DNA of 64,000 nucleotides from Inia geoffrensis (taxonomy: Eukaryota; Chordata; Mammalia; Artiodactyla; Iniidae). Location: positions 59,194,001 to 59,258,000 of the forward strand of contig CM070907.1 in the NCBI GenBank assembly GCA_036417435.1, in the 5' to 3' direction. Of the stretch, positions 10,161 to 21,260 are shown piece by piece. Made by a program: the position numbers and the translations under genes. Within the stretch, counting starts at the first letter, position 1. The number at the start of each line of letters is the position of its first letter. The notes under the pieces were generated by a model. The model was not told where the DNA came from and made no database searches. It saw only the letters and a program-made list of their open reading frames with translations.

Positions 10161-10992
10161 TGTGAATTATAATGAGAAATATATATTTGGTCTTGTCTTG
10201 TTTCTGGCACAGAGCTCTTAAAACCCTTGGAATTTCCTAAGTGATAAGAGCCATAAAATGTCTTGATATTTATAACAAACCCCTTTGAACCACAACGGAG
10301 TTTATGTTAATGAAATGACATTTGAAAAACGTTTAAGGATGGGGGCCCTTTACCAGGAGAACAAATCATGGGATTAGAGGGGTGGAACTTTCAGTCCTAC
10401 TCCCTCTCCCCACTCCCACCCCCACCTCCCAACCAGGATAAGAGAGGAGCTGGAAATTGAATTCAATCACCAAGGACCAATGATTTAATCAATTATGCTT
10501 ATGAAATGAATCCTCCATAAAAACCCAAAATGATGCGTTCAGAGAGCTTCCTTGTTGGTGAACACCTGAAGATGTGGGGAGGGAAGCACATCCAAACTGG
10601 GCATGGAAGCTCTGCATCTCTTCCCACATATCTGTTCTACATATATTTTCCAACTGGCTGCTTTTTGAGTTGTGTCCTTTTATAATAAACTAATACTCTA
10701 GAAAGTAAAATGTTTTCTTAAGTTCTGTGAGCTGCTCTAGAAAATTAATTGAATCCAAGGAAGGGGTCATTGGAACCTCCAGTCTATAGCAAGGTGACAA
10801 CCTGGATTTGCAATAGGCATCTGAAGTGGGGGTGGGGAGCGGCCTAATGAGACTGAGCCCTTAGCTTGTGGGTTCTGAGGCTATCTCCAGGCAGATAGTG
10901 TCAAAATTGAATTAAACTGTAGGACATGCAGCTGTTGTCACAGAATTGCTTGATATATGGAAAACCTAACCATCTGGTGTCAGAAGTGGAAT
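10161..10992 (+). mobile_element. ERVL-type solo LTR with primer-binding-site remnant
   Basis: Begins near 'tgtgaattataatgagaaat' and holds an AATAAA signal at about 10684 inside 'tataataaactaatactcta'. It runs into 'tggtgtcagaagtggaat' (10975-10992), which matches the start of a tRNA-Leu primer-binding site as used by ERVL retroviruses. The interior is typical of an old mammalian ERVL LTR (MLT2-like, from memory). No gag or pol follows, only a short internal remnant to about 11040. A C-rich block at 10402-10430 could fold as a quadruplex on the other strand. Confidence 0.75.
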
Positions 10993-11044
10993 AATGTTGT
11001 CGTAGAATTTTGAGAGCAGAGGACACACAGGAAGAATGTGTTTT

Positions 11045-11240
11045 CCCCCTACACTTTGCCATTTATTAGCTATGCATGTCAGTCAAGTGCCTACATCGCT
11101 CTTAGTTTTTAATTTTTTCTCTTAAAAAAAGAGACTTAATAATATCAAATTTCCATGATGGTTTTGATGGTTAAATTTGATGCCACGTGTAAAGTGTTTG
11201 ACGGATTTCTTGATCAATGTACGTTTCATAAATGTCTGTT
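11045..11240 (+). repeat. MIR SINE
   Basis: 'tgccatttattagctatgca' followed by 'gtcaagtgcctacatcgctc' matches the MIR core where the consensus has 'tagctgtgtgaccttgggcaagt'. The tail 'tcataaatgtctg' fits. Diverged. Confidence 0.6.
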
Positions 11241-11499
11241 TCCTCCCTAATTCTGGAGTCCCACTCATTTTAATGATTTTACTCATCTAAGGAAAAATTA
11301 AAATATCCTTAACTCCTTCCAACAACATCCTGAACTCCAGGAACATCCATTGTCTATACTTCATGATAGTACCTTAACACATTCTTCTTCCTCACCTTCA
11401 CCCCATCTATTTTTAGTTTTGGCAATGGACTATTTGCTTTTTATCTTTCTCTATTTGTTCCATATACAGTAATATGCCCTGTAAGGTAGTAAGTAGAAA
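11241..11499. other. Unannotated DNA
   Basis: No clear repeat. The 11270-11400 part is T/C-rich and could be a diverged L2, but I cannot support it. Confidence 0.4.
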
Positions 11500-11910
11500 C
11501 TTTGGTAGAGACAGCGAGCCCACATGCAGTGATTCTTGCTCCCCTCAAGGGTGGAGTTACGGTAGGCAAGCGTCTACTCAATCAGGGGCTACATTTCCTG
11601 CCTCCTCCTGTACCTAGACAGGACCCCGTGATTAGTTCTAGCCAACATGATATGAGTTGAAGCAAGGTACATTACTTCTAACCAATGCAGTCAAAAAGCA
11701 AGTTTTCTTTTGCTATAGTCTCTTCCCCTATTTGCTGGCTGAATAGAGAAAGCCCCTAGTGTCTACTGGAGAGTAGAACAAGGAAGACACGTGGGTCCCT
11801 GGGTGCCACCTAACTAGGAGCAATACATCAAACTATGATAAGTAAAAAATAAACACAGATTGTTTCAAGCCACTGGAACTTTAAAGGTTTTCTGTTTGTG
11901 CAGCTAGACA
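11500..11910 (+). repeat. MaLR/MLT1-like LTR relic
   Basis: Contains 'gaccccgtgattagttctag' and 'tttgctggctgaatagagaa', 'gacacgtgggtccctgggtg', and ends with an 'aataaacacagattgtttca' block and 'agccactgg'. It is a relative of the segments at 3945 and 19510. The poly(A) signal followed by 'aagccact' is characteristic of this LTR group; the precise family is not certain. Confidence 0.55.
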
Positions 11911-12269
11911 TATGTTTGTGCAGATATCATGTCTTTTTCATATTATGGACACACGGTAGATGTGCCAGAGCTATCATTTGATGTATTCCTTTTTGGAACA
12001 TGTGGTTCTTTCTATCCATTAGAGCCTTGATTTAATGATAGGAAGATAATCTGGTAACTAACTCCATATTCTTCTCCTGCTGAGAACTCACCCATCTAAA
12101 GTGTCTAATTTTCAACAAATTTCCTTTGTTCTTGTATGTCCCAGCCAGGATATCTGATTCCTTCCAAATCTTTTCCCTATACCTGACACCTCAACATAGA
12201 ATTTTGTTCATCATGGCCTGTGTCTGTGGCAGAGGATCAAAAGAAATCAGCTGGAAGAGTTAAAGGGGT
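11911..12269. other. Unannotated DNA, possible L2 traces
   Basis: Around 12085-12220 there is a T/C-rich stretch that could be a diverged L2. I cannot align it with confidence. Confidence 0.35.
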
Positions 12270-12500
12270 TTCAAAATAGGGCCCAAACATGCATTAAATC
12301 TGCAGCAGCCCTTGGCAGGCTGTCAGCTGCAATGTGAAGGGAGAGGCCTGAGACTTTACATCAGAAGACCAAGTTCTATCCCTGAACCATTCACTTTCAA
12401 CCTGTGGGACCCAACACAATTCACTAAACTTCTGCGACTTAGTTTCTTCATGTATAAAATTGGAACAATGCCCATTAAGATTAATGAAAGAATGGAATAG
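12270..12500 (+). repeat. MIR SINE
   Basis: 'ggcctgagactttacatcag', 'caattcactaaacttctgcg', 'ttagtttcttcatgtataaa', 'attggaacaatgcccat' follow the MIR order closely. A 104-codon antisense and a 62-codon sense frame over it are shadows. Confidence 0.8.
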
Positions 12501-13734
12501 GATATTTCCTTTATAAATCCTAGCAAATAGTAATTTTTCAATGCATCTTGGCCCTTTTTTTCCCTTCACATGGTTACTGAGGGATAAAATGAGAATACAT
12601 AAGAACAAAGCCTTAGTAGAATAACAATCACATGGAATCCATGTACATATTTATTCCCTTCCTCTTTGTATCCAAAAGGAGTCAAAGTATAGAGCGTAGG
12701 TTTTGCACTTTATTCAAAATATGTCTAGAAGCCTGCAGAGATTCCAGGATTCAAATGACCAGGAGACTGCAGACAGGTTTTATAAAACCTATCTCCCACT
12801 GAACTTCAGAATGCATTGTAAAGCTTAATTCTAACCACGTTTTGCAGTAATCATTACCTTATGAGAATATGCACTAATATGTCAAAATTTTTAAAAATAT
12901 AATTACGGTTTAGGAAAATCTCATGATTAAGTCAGTGAGCTAAAATTATTTCACTTAATGAGGTTGGAAAGAAGTAATCACAGTCCTTAACACCAGTAAT
13001 TTTGTCGATCCCATATAGAAACTGCAAGTTAGGTCTCATGATTATACACAGTTGATTTGCTTGTTGTCTATCCATGCTACCCAATATGCTGAGAAATAGA
13101 TGAAGTTGTCATGGCCAAGTCTACTATTCTAATATATTAGTCCCTGTAAACATCAAATAGCTTGCAGTTATGATTAATCATGGATTGGTTCCACAGAGAT
13201 TGTCAAAATGTACATGGTGAAAAGGCTCTTTTCTCAAAACCACTAAAGATTTCACAATTTCTGATAATCTTTTTTTTTCTCTCCTGGAGAGAAAAATATA
13301 GACATTGATATCAGAAACAAGGAAGGCTTTTGTCACTGGAGTGTTTTCTTTGTGCAAAGTATTCTATAGAAATAATTTCTCTGCACAGAAATATTTTTTT
13401 CAAAAATTTCTATTGGATTTATCAAGACAATTGCTTTCTTTTTTGAAATATGAAACACTAATAGCCATATGCATTTTAACTCTATTGACAGAAAAAATAA
13501 TGTGCTTTCTGTAACCCAATTAATGGGGATAATCACTTTAAGATAAATAAAATATCTATATGAAAGCATTATAAAAATCTGAATGACTTTTCTTCGTAAA
13601 ACTTGAAAGAGCTATTTTGTCTCTGGATTGTATGCAATGAGCAATGTCATAAAAAGTGACTGGATGGTTTTCTTGCCCCAGAGTAAACGAAAGAGGAAAA
13701 GAAAGAAAGAGAAAGTTACGTCTGAAATTTTCAG
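12501..13734. other. Unannotated AT-rich DNA
   Basis: No named repeat or exon. A 23-bp palindrome with centre CCTGG lies at 13272-13294 inside a T-run to A-run junction. A short GA-rich tract lies at 13686-13715. Confidence 0.5.
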
Positions 13735-13830
13735 TGCCCTTTTATTAATTTCTCAATACCCTCAACTATAAAATGGGATTATACTACAAGTCATGCTTTG
13801 AGCATCAAATGAGATAGTTAACACTCCAAA
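13735..13830 (+). repeat. MIR fragment
   Basis: 'atttctcaataccctcaact' then 'ataaaatgggattatactac' matches the MIR core block around 'cctcatctgtaaaatggg'. Confidence 0.5.
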
Positions 13831-14124
13831 AGAATTTGTTATCATCATCGTCATATGGTTAATATGTATCCATATTTTAGATTCAGTGTTTTAAAATCAC
13901 AAACTCAAAATTCTTCTTGGTAACCACATATAGAAATTGCATCTATAGAATTATTAATAAGTAATTACCTTTCAGAATAGAAATTGGTTAATCATATTGT
14001 AAAAAGTCACAACTGCTGTCTAGTCTCCAGCAATAAAACAGCTCATAATCCAGTAAGTAAAAATAAATGATAATTAGTATGAAAAGACGTTTTATTCTTT
14101 ACAAAGTGGTTTCATTTACAATAT

Positions 14125-14300
14125 TTCACTTGACTCTAACAACTAACATGCAAAATCACTATTATTACCAAGCCCATTTTACTGATAAAGATCATTGACT
14201 AATTTGAACACTCAGAGATAACATGCCATTACCAAAGCTTCAACTTGAGTTGCCTGACTCCTGAACTCCAAATTCCAACTGTGAACACCATTGAAGAAGT
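14125..14300 (-). repeat. MIR SINE, antisense
   Basis: 'cttgactctaacaactaaca', 'attattaccaagcccatttt' and 'actgataaagatcattgact' follow the reverse complement of the MIR core, which is normally read as 'attatccccattttacagatgagg'. 'ttgcctgactcctgaactcc' fits the tRNA-like end. Confidence 0.65.
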
Positions 14301-14869
14301 CTGAAAGGTCCTAATCACTGCTGAATTCTTGAAATGCTCTGTTTTGCAAATATCCTAGAGTCTAGCCTATGTGTAAAAGAGAAAGAAGAAAAGTAGACAA
14401 ATGGTAGGCTGAATCCTCTCTTTGAGGTGGCCTCAGGGATGCTTGCCATTTTAATTAAAAAACAAAGACACAAAATCCCTGCTGTTTGGTGACTCTGCAT
14501 ACTTCTCCAGTGCGGTCTCTGTAATTCTAATCCAGGGTACTCTTCAATTCTGTGCAACCCCTGCAAATGTGTGCATACTTACCAGCTTTTGATCAGTGTG
14601 GTAGGCAGTCAGTACAGGGATATGGGAATCCACCTTGTTTGGTATCTGGCTTATATACGTGTGTGTCTCTCTGACTGAACTGGTTACCTCATTGGCTTTC
14701 AATTACTTGCACAGATTTTGTTTGTTTTTCATCATATTCATTGTTCAGTCTGAATTAACTGCTCCTTTGGCTGATTTGCTTTACTTACAACATAGATGAT
14801 TTTACTTTAACATCCATACTGGTAAATGTCTTCAATAATTCCCCCACGCTAGAATAAAAGAAAAGGTAG
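14301..14869. other. Unannotated DNA
   Basis: No recognised repeat. The 83-codon antisense frame at 14315-14566 has no domain I can identify. Confidence 0.5.
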
Positions 14870-15015
14870 GAGGGTTTGTGCAAGAGAAGGAAATGAATGT
14901 TTACTGAGTGATTTTACCATTCAAAGGACTTTTTTTTCTTATCTCATTTAATCCTCACAATGCCTTGTAAATTGGGTGTCACTATTCCCGTTTTATCTGA
15001 AGAAACTTAGAGAAA
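14870..15015 (-). repeat. MIR SINE, antisense
   Basis: 'tctcatttaatcctcacaat' followed by 'actattcccgttttatctga' and 'agaaacttagagaaaaaatg' matches the reverse complement of MIR core and tail very well. Confidence 0.75.
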
Positions 15016-15029
15016 AAATGACACAGCCA

Positions 15030-15170
15030 AAAGATATCTATTTAGTTAACACATAATAAGCAACTACTTTGTGTCAGTTGTGGTGTTAGTCAGTGAACAT
15101 AATGGCATATAGAAGAGATATAACCGATAAGCAACAGATGGGGCCCTGAACGTGAAGCCCTCTGGTATCA
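15030..15170 (-). repeat. L2 LINE 3' end, antisense
   Basis: 'taagcaactactttgtgtca' is the reverse complement of the L2 tail ('ttgagcacctactatgtgcc'), followed by 'agtcagtgaacataatggca' where L2 has 'acagcagtgaacaaaacaga'. Confidence 0.6.
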
Positions 15171-15599
15171 AAGCGCAGACTCCTTCCAAATCAGAAGCAT
15201 TCATTTTTTAATGCTTGCCATTGCATAGCATGCTGTTATACACATAGTGGATGCTCTATAAAGAGTGAACTTAATGATTACTTTCCAAAATCTGATTATT
15301 AAACAAGGAGCGCTTTCTTGAGTTTGCAGAGGATGAGTTCAGACTGAGCTAGCACAGAGAAATGAATTGAACAGACGTCCTAATGTGGAGGAAACGCCAG
15401 CTGCAATTGTCCCTGGATATCACTGGCTTCAGCACATTGCTAATGAGGGCCCCGTCATCTGTTCGATGTCTGTGTGGTCCCCTTAGTTTTATGCTCTTCT
15501 GTGGCAGGAGACTGTACACCTAACCCTAGCCAGCTGTCTCTGCAATTTATTTTGCTGATGATTAGGGGGTCTAAGCCAAAAAGTAGGGTCAGATTCACT
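15171..15599. other. Repeat-free segment, possible conserved noncoding DNA
   Basis: From about 15300 to 15560 I recognise no repeat, and the sequence is richer in G and C than its surroundings. It may be conserved, but this is inference. No open frame of note. Confidence 0.3.
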
Positions 15600-15785
15600 T
15601 AGAATCACAGACCTTCAACACAGAAAAGGCTTTAGAGATTATATAGTTCATCCTGATATTGTAGATGAGGAAACAGACAAAGGTTATGGGAGTTTTTCAA
15701 AGATAGTCAAGTAGTAGCAAGCCAAGGTTAGAACGTGTATCTCTTCACTACTGTGTAAAGACATACCAGGTACCTAACCACAAAG
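15600..15785 (-). repeat. MIR-like SINE fragment, antisense
   Basis: 'agagattatatagttcatcc', 'tgtagatgaggaaacagaca' resembles the common ancient SINE block read as 'tttacagatgaggaaactgagg'. Might belong to a MIR relative. Confidence 0.55.
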
Positions 15786-15859
15786 ACAGGATGTAGTGTC
15801 TTCTTTACATCTATTATTGTGCAATTTTTTTGATGATACTCTACAGTTAGATGATGATT

Positions 15860-16060
15860 TGTTGTTCAGAAAGCTCTTTGATCTTCACAGCAATTTGGGG
15901 GTATGGTTAGGGAAGTTACAGTCATTTCAATTTTAGAGATGAGGAAACTGAGATTGACTTCCATCTGGTTAGAAGCATCACTAAAATCTATTCCAGGGCT
16001 CTAACTCTCACCCTCTGAATTTTTACCTATTGCCCTCTCTTTACACCATGTTCCTTCTCT
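15860..16060 (-). repeat. MIR SINE, antisense
   Basis: 'cttcacagcaatttgggggt', then 'ttttagagatgaggaaactg' and 'ccagggctctaactctcac' are the reverse complement of MIR core and tRNA-like part. Confidence 0.7.
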
Positions 16061-16139
16061 AGGTGATACATTTAAGTAATCAACAAGATTCCAGGAGATT
16101 ACTTGGAATCTAGTAATCCTTTCTTCCAGGTGGTCACTA

Positions 16140-16370
16140 TCACATAGTTGACAGAGATTGAGAAACAAATTAGGAAGAGCTTGGTTCTAAAGCTGATTCC
16201 ACCAATTATTAGCTGGATGATCTTAGGTAAGTCATTTAACTTCTCTTTTTATAATATTTTAAATTGGGTATAATATAATTTCTATATTTAGCCCACAAAT
16301 AAAATGATCTATATAAATCTTATAAACAGAGTGCTTTGTAAACGCTGTAGGCTCAGGAATATTTGTAAAT
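16140..16370 (+). repeat. MIR SINE
   Basis: 'gaagagcttggttctaaagc', 'attagctggatgatcttagg', 'taagtcatttaacttctc' and a tail 'acagagtgctttgtaaacgc' follow the MIR order well. Confidence 0.8.
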
Positions 16371-16955
16371 TCTCAGACTAGAGAAGTCTAAGTAGCTGAT
16401 GGCACATTTTTAATACCAAGTTCTTCTGGGCTGATTTCCATATATCTTTTTCTCTCCAAGATGTTCTTTACTGGTCTACACTTAAATACTTCCAAACATT
16501 TACTTTCTTGATAGAAGCAAGAAAAAAATGTAAGAGATGAAATTTAATCCTGATTGCCATATAGTTATAGTTATGTACAAATATGAAATGCCTAACTACA
16601 ATGTCACTTCAATATATAAAAAGAAAGTATCAGGTTTTAAAAATGTTGTTTTAATAATGTTGCTTTAAATTTCTTCTTTCAAATAGTCAAATGGTTTAAA
16701 CAATGTCATAGAAGAAAAGGAATAAAAGTGCGATATGACACGTGACAATGAAAATAATCAAATCAAAAAGTGATCCATCTAATGTTTATAGTTAATACTC
16801 ACTGACCTATGTAAACAATGTGTTAAGTTTTTTAGATTATGTAAAAACTGGATATTAGATGATTAGATATTATGACTACCATTAAGAAGTCAACAATCTA
16901 GTCGGGCATGAAAGACTATCATTCAAAATAGATAAAGAAAATATTCACTTATTTT
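16371..16955. other. Unannotated AT-rich DNA
   Basis: Nothing recognised. Confidence 0.5.
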
Positions 16956-16959
16956 TCCA

Positions 16960-17270
16960 ACCAGCAAAGTTTTGAGGATCTATTGTTTGCCAACAATTCT
17001 GCTTGTCTTTACGGTGCCTCTAGTTTAATGAGGAAAATAAGCAAGAGAAGAGATATTTGCCAAACAGAATGATGTGACTTACACCAGGAGAATGGCATTT
17101 GCTGAACAAATGGGAGATTGATTCAATGTGCCTGTGAAGGGCAGGGAAGGTTTCACAAGTAGGAGACATCTGAGCTGATATTTGAAGAATAACTATTTTC
17201 ACCAGACAGATAAGAACAAAGGTATTCCAGGAAAAAGAAAAAGCATGTGCAAATTCAAGGGAAAAAAAAA
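16960..17270 (-). repeat. L2 LINE fragment, antisense
   Basis: The order 'caacaattctgcttgtcttt', 'ggtgcctctagtttaatgag', 'ggaaggtttcacaagtagga', 'gacatctgagctgatatttg', 'aggtattccaggaaaaagaa' fits the reverse complement of L2 upstream of its tail. Diverged but long. Confidence 0.55.
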
Positions 17271-17389
17271 ATTCAAGGAAAAATAAAGCAGCATATAAGA
17301 AACAACATCAGTGGTTTTTGCCTTAGATGTTTTTCTGGAATTCCCTTCTCAGAATTCTCTTCCCATCCTAATTTGTTTGGGGAAGACTT

Positions 17390-17509
17390 TTCCTTTTTTT
17401 TTTTTTTTTTTAACTCTTTTTTTTTAATTGAAGTAATAGTTGATTTACAATGTTCTGTTAGTTTCTGGTGTACAGCAAAGTGATTCAGATATGTATGTAT
17501 ATATGTGTG

Positions 17510-17541
<32 letters not shown>

Positions 17542-17670
17542 TATATATACATATATATTCTTTTTCATATTCTTTTCCATTATGGTTTATAACAAGCTAC
17601 TGAATATAGTTTTCTGTGCTATACGGTAGGACCTTGCTGTTCATCTGTTTTTTATATAATCATCTTTATT
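17390..17670 (-). mobile_element. L1 3' end, 5'-truncated, antisense
   Basis: Starts with poly(T), then 'ttgatttacaatgttctgtt', 'tctggtgtacagcaaagtga', 'tattcttttccattatggtt', 'gtgctatacggtaggacctt': the reverse complement of an L1 3' untranslated region. A TA/CA microsatellite (about 17500-17566) has expanded inside it. No ORF2 is left. Confidence 0.85.
17500..17566. repeat. TA/CA microsatellite inside an L1 end
   Basis: A compound tract: TATATG words, then about six TA units, about ten CA units and more TA units. It sits where L1 3' ends carry a natural 'tatatata' seed. Confidence 0.9.
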
Positions 17671-17689
17671 CTTTGAGACTCATTTCACA

Positions 17690-17920
17690 CATCAATCTTT
17701 GAATCCTTAATTTGAACTTAATATTTGTTCTTTTGCTTCAATAATATACCTTGTCTCCACCTCTATAACTGGTAGCATTGTATTAAATTTACCTGCTTAC
17801 TTGTTTGTTCCATTAGTATCTTAGCATCTCATATGTAGGGATTATCTCATTTATTTGATGTCCCAATTACCCACCACTGGTCTTGGAACATGTTGGTACT
17901 TAAATCACATGTGAAAAAAT
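17690..17920 (+). repeat. L2-like fragment
   Basis: 'ttacttgtttgttccattag', 'tatgtagggattatctcatt' and 'ccactggtcttggaacatgt', then 'tggtacttaaatca' follow the L2 3' end. Diverged. Confidence 0.5.
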
Positions 17921-18620
17921 TAACTGTAACAATAATTTTTTTTCATACATTAGAGGGAAGGATTTTTTAACTTCAAGTTAAAAACTCCATTCACATCAAT
18001 TTCAAATCTAGGAGAGAGGATAGAATTTTTCCTCCCAGGTTCTCTATAGAGTCACTTTTAACTAACTATAAGAATAACCAGGGAGGGACAAGAACATATC
18101 TCAATGGCCTGTAAGTTTTTCAAAACAATTTTTAATAATCTACCATCCCTCATTTGTTATGTCCTTTAACCAGTATTGCAGATTTCTCCTGCCAGCCCCA
18201 CCTAACAATAATACTATTTTAATTTAAAAATCATTATTATCTTTAGGTTTTACAGTTACCATGGCAATATCTTTTTTTCTCATCTGTATCATTACACATC
18301 TCAAAACTCAATAGAATTATTTGTTTTAAAGCCAGAGCTGTAAAAATGGTTTCCATCAATACAAAAGCAGTAATCCAGTAATCCTCTCCTTAAAATTTAC
18401 AATCAAGGATAAATGCAGCAACACAATGTCTATAAACATCTCCATATCTTTCTCAGAATAAAGTGCTCTTTTACTTCCATCATGCTGAGATCCTCGTTCT
18501 TTAATATAATAGTGGGAAGAATATAACATCGAGAAGGTAAAGAATAACTGTTCCACAGCAATGTTACGGAGCCTCTTGTGATTAGTATGTGACAACACAG
18601 ACACACCAGTCTTCAAATCC
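17921..18620. other. Unannotated AT-rich DNA
   Basis: Nothing recognised. A 95-codon antisense frame (18356-18643) has no recognisable domain and partly overlaps the L2 tail that follows. Confidence 0.5.
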
Positions 18621-18770
18621 TTAGTTAAATATTTATTGAGCACCCACTATCAAACTCATAGTGAGAACTAAAAGGAAAAATAATGCAGTTTCAATTCTCC
18701 AATGTTCCTTACTCTATTAAAAGGCTAAAACAACATTCAAAATTAGCTTTCATATCTATAAACATTCAAC
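18621..18770 (-). repeat. L2 tail, antisense
   Basis: 'taaatatttattgagcaccc' followed by 'actatcaaactcatagtgag' is the reverse complement of the L2 3' tail. Confidence 0.6.
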
Positions 18771-18829
18771 AAAGAATAGATGTGATGATTATAGGTGTCT
18801 ACTGGGTGGGCCTCTTATTTGCTCAAGTC

Positions 18830-19000
18830 TCAGTGATGGTGCCTCTCATACATTAACACATATAATATTTAAAACTATGGGCTGTAATTTTCCCACTTTA
18901 TGTAGGAATTCAGAAACCCAGGGAGTCTAAGAAAATATCAAGTAACTGATAAAGGCAAAGTGATCATTACATCCAGTGCCCAAACTCCTGCTTGCTGCCA
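18830..19000 (-). repeat. MIR SINE, antisense
   Basis: 'cattaacacatataatattt', 'gctgtaattttcccacttta' and 'cagtgcccaaactcctgc' fit the reverse complement of MIR tail, core and tRNA-like part. Confidence 0.5.
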
Positions 19001-19175
19001 GTTTTTCTAAATAATTTTTTTGGAACACAGCCACACTTATTCATTTATTTATTGTCTATGACTCCTTTTGCACTAAAACAAATTTGCATAGCTGTGACAG
19101 AGACTACATGGCTAGACAGGCTTAAAATGTTTACTCTCTGGCCATATCGAAAAAACTGTTGAACTCTACTCTGGA
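19001..19175 (-). repeat. hAT-type DNA transposon fragment
   Basis: 'ttggaacacagccacactta', 'ttattgtctatgactccttt', 'agagactacatggctagaca', 'aaaatgtttactctctggcc' belong to a well-known mammalian hAT element whose 3' end normally reads into an inverted repeat. Here the end is 'gaaaaaactgttgaactcta', a diverged inverted repeat. Non-autonomous. Confidence 0.7.
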
Positions 19176-19189
19176 GCATTAAACAATGA

Positions 19190-19340
19190 ACAGAAAAACA
19201 TTTATTCAGCACTGTTATGCTGCCATGTTATTTTTAGGTCACTATCAATACTCGAAATATAAGATCCTGAGTCCTTTCCTGAAGGATATTACAATTTATC
19301 CAACTGGTAAAAAATAAAAAGCATTGTAAGATGACCACAT
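19190..19340 (-). repeat. L2 tail, antisense
   Basis: 'aaacatttattcagcactgt' then 'tcctttcctgaaggatatta' and 'caatttatccaactgg' resemble the reverse complement of the L2 3' end. Confidence 0.5.
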
Positions 19341-19509
19341 AACCATCTTGTATCAATTATTCATTCTGTTCATCTTCCTACAGAAAAAAGAAATGCTTAA
19401 TACATAAATTTATTTTTAGGGACCAGGTTACCTTAACAATGGAGAAACAGTCAAAGGAAACCATGGCGGGCATAGATGGTCACAGACATTTCTTTGTCCT
19501 TTTTTTTTG

Positions 19510-19830
19510 TACCTAACACACCACATAGACTACATTTCCCAGCATCTTTTGCAGTATGGTGTAGCCGTGTGCTTGAGTTCCAATCAATGGGTTATGAACA
19601 GAAGTAATGTATATCATTTTGAGGCCAAGATTTTGAAGAGGTGTGTTTGTGTTCCCTCCATGCCTCCATGCTAGTTTCCCTGTCAGCAAGGCACAATGAC
19701 AACAGGGCCATAGAGGACGGTGAACCCAGAACAAGACAAGTCTTTGTAAAAAAAGAACATCTTACAGACCAGAAAGTTAGGTGCTTTTGTTAACAAAAAT
19801 ATAAACTACGTGGCATTGGAAAGTGACAAG
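19510..19830 (+). repeat. MaLR/MLT1-like LTR relic
   Basis: 'tacatttcccagcatctttt', 'gtgcttgagttccaatcaat', 'gggttatgaacagaagtaat' align with the copies at 3945 and 11500. The stretch that follows (19831-20350) may be internal sequence of the same element, but I cannot prove it. Confidence 0.5.
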
Positions 19831-20814
19831 GAGGTGTGAACTGGAGCCTGGAAAAATGAAGATCCATTTAATTCAGTGGTAAAATGCTTGGTAAAGCTCT
19901 TGCCTGCAATAACTTGAAAGGTAGACCAGATGCCTATAAGTCTCTAGCTCAAGTGGAGAAAGGTAGAAAAAGCCAAAACACTAGCATGTGTTAGCTATCA
20001 CATGCCATGTTAAGCAAGATATTAAACAAAATAGATGAGCTCCATGAACAATTAGTTGAGTTGAGAGCATAAATGGAAGGAAATAGAGAATTCTGAAAAT
20101 CTGATTTTTGCAGATGGAAAAGTTCATTATTTCTGGATTTAAAATAGTAGGAAATTAGACTGGCAAATACTTTGAGGAATAGAAGCCTATCAACAATTCT
20201 AACCTGAGCAAAGGGATTAAATTTTGGGGTAAAAAATCAAATTAAGAATGAGAAAGAAAGGGATGAGGGGGGAGAGGGAAAGAGAAACAGAGAAGGGGAA
20301 TACATGGACTTGAGGAAGCAGCAAAGAAGTAAGTGGATATGAGATCTATGTTTACAAAAGAAAGTTGGTCTTTTTGACTGACTGTATGTTAACATGATAC
20401 TTATGGAGACCAAAGGATTAAAATTCCCTCAAAAGTTTTCAGGGAAGTTTATATTATCCCCAAAGCCCAGGATTGGAAAACAGTTCTCAGGCCTCCAAAT
20501 ATTCACTGACAAGCAGCAGCCCAAAGGGTATACTTTGCAAAACTCACTTCAGATCTCCATTGAGTACACTGGACAAGAAAGAACTTGCCAGAATTGAGGA
20601 GCTGGAGCCATGCAGAAAAATGACAATGAAATTATCTCAGCACATCCAGTTTTTATTTAAGGGACTTTTTCAACTACAGAGTTTTTCATAATACCGGTCA
20701 AGTAAGAGTCCATTGATGTATGGACCAGTGACTGCTATGGTTTCCACATTCTTCTTTTTCTAAAGAAGAGTTTTTACTGTGGGTGCCCTGTCTTGTGTCT
20801 ACCATTGCATATTA

Positions 20815-20818
<4 letters not shown>
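19831..20818. other. Unannotated, possible retroviral-like internal DNA
   Basis: A purine-rich tract lies at about 20240-20300. Short open frames near 20394-20691 (67 and 72 codons) have no recognisable domain. The segment could be a decayed internal part of the upstream LTR element; no gag, protease or polymerase motif is visible. Confidence 0.35.

Positions 20819-20846
<28 letters not shown>
20819..20846. repeat. (GT)14 microsatellite
   Basis: A pure dinucleotide tract, long enough to be polymorphic. Confidence 0.97.
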
Positions 20847-21124
20847 TTATACATTTCTAGAAGACAAAAGCCCTCATCCAAACCTGCACAATGAGTCTAT
20901 GCATTACCAAAAGGTTCTAGTCTTTGATACGGATAATTTAACTTGATGGGAAAGATGTCTAAGACAGCATCAGTTAGCTTCTGTTTAAGATACATGAAGT
21001 ACAAGGTCATGGTTTCCCAGAATCCAATTAGCAGAGATGTCACTGCCAAGATGACCCTGATATAATTTATGTCAATGCCTTCATTTCTATACAAATACAT
21101 TTAATGACATACACCCCATATGCT
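20847..21124. other. Unannotated DNA
   Basis: A 67-codon antisense frame (20897-21100) reads as a hydrophobic peptide, but I recognise no family and see no splice or promoter context. Confidence 0.45.
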
Positions 21125-21260
21125 TTGTGCATTTACTTAATAGATATTAATGAGTTCCTGCTATGTTCAAATTCCCAGGAAAGAAGGAATTACCAGTGAA
21201 TGAAGATCTATGTGTAAGGAACTGTACTGGAAATGAATCCACTTCTGAACAGCTGCCTGA
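21125..21260 (-). repeat. L2 tail, antisense
   Basis: 'acttaatagatattaatgag' then 'ttcctgctatgttcaaattc' is the reverse complement of the L2 tail, diverged. Confidence 0.5.

Noticed and set aside
10161..11040. ERVL-type element as a provirus with genes
   Set aside because: Only one LTR and a short primer-site remnant are present; no gag, pro or pol sequence and no second LTR.
20897..21100. 67-codon antisense hydrophobic frame as a membrane protein exon
   Set aside because: No recognisable family, no flanking splice signals of note, and length within chance.
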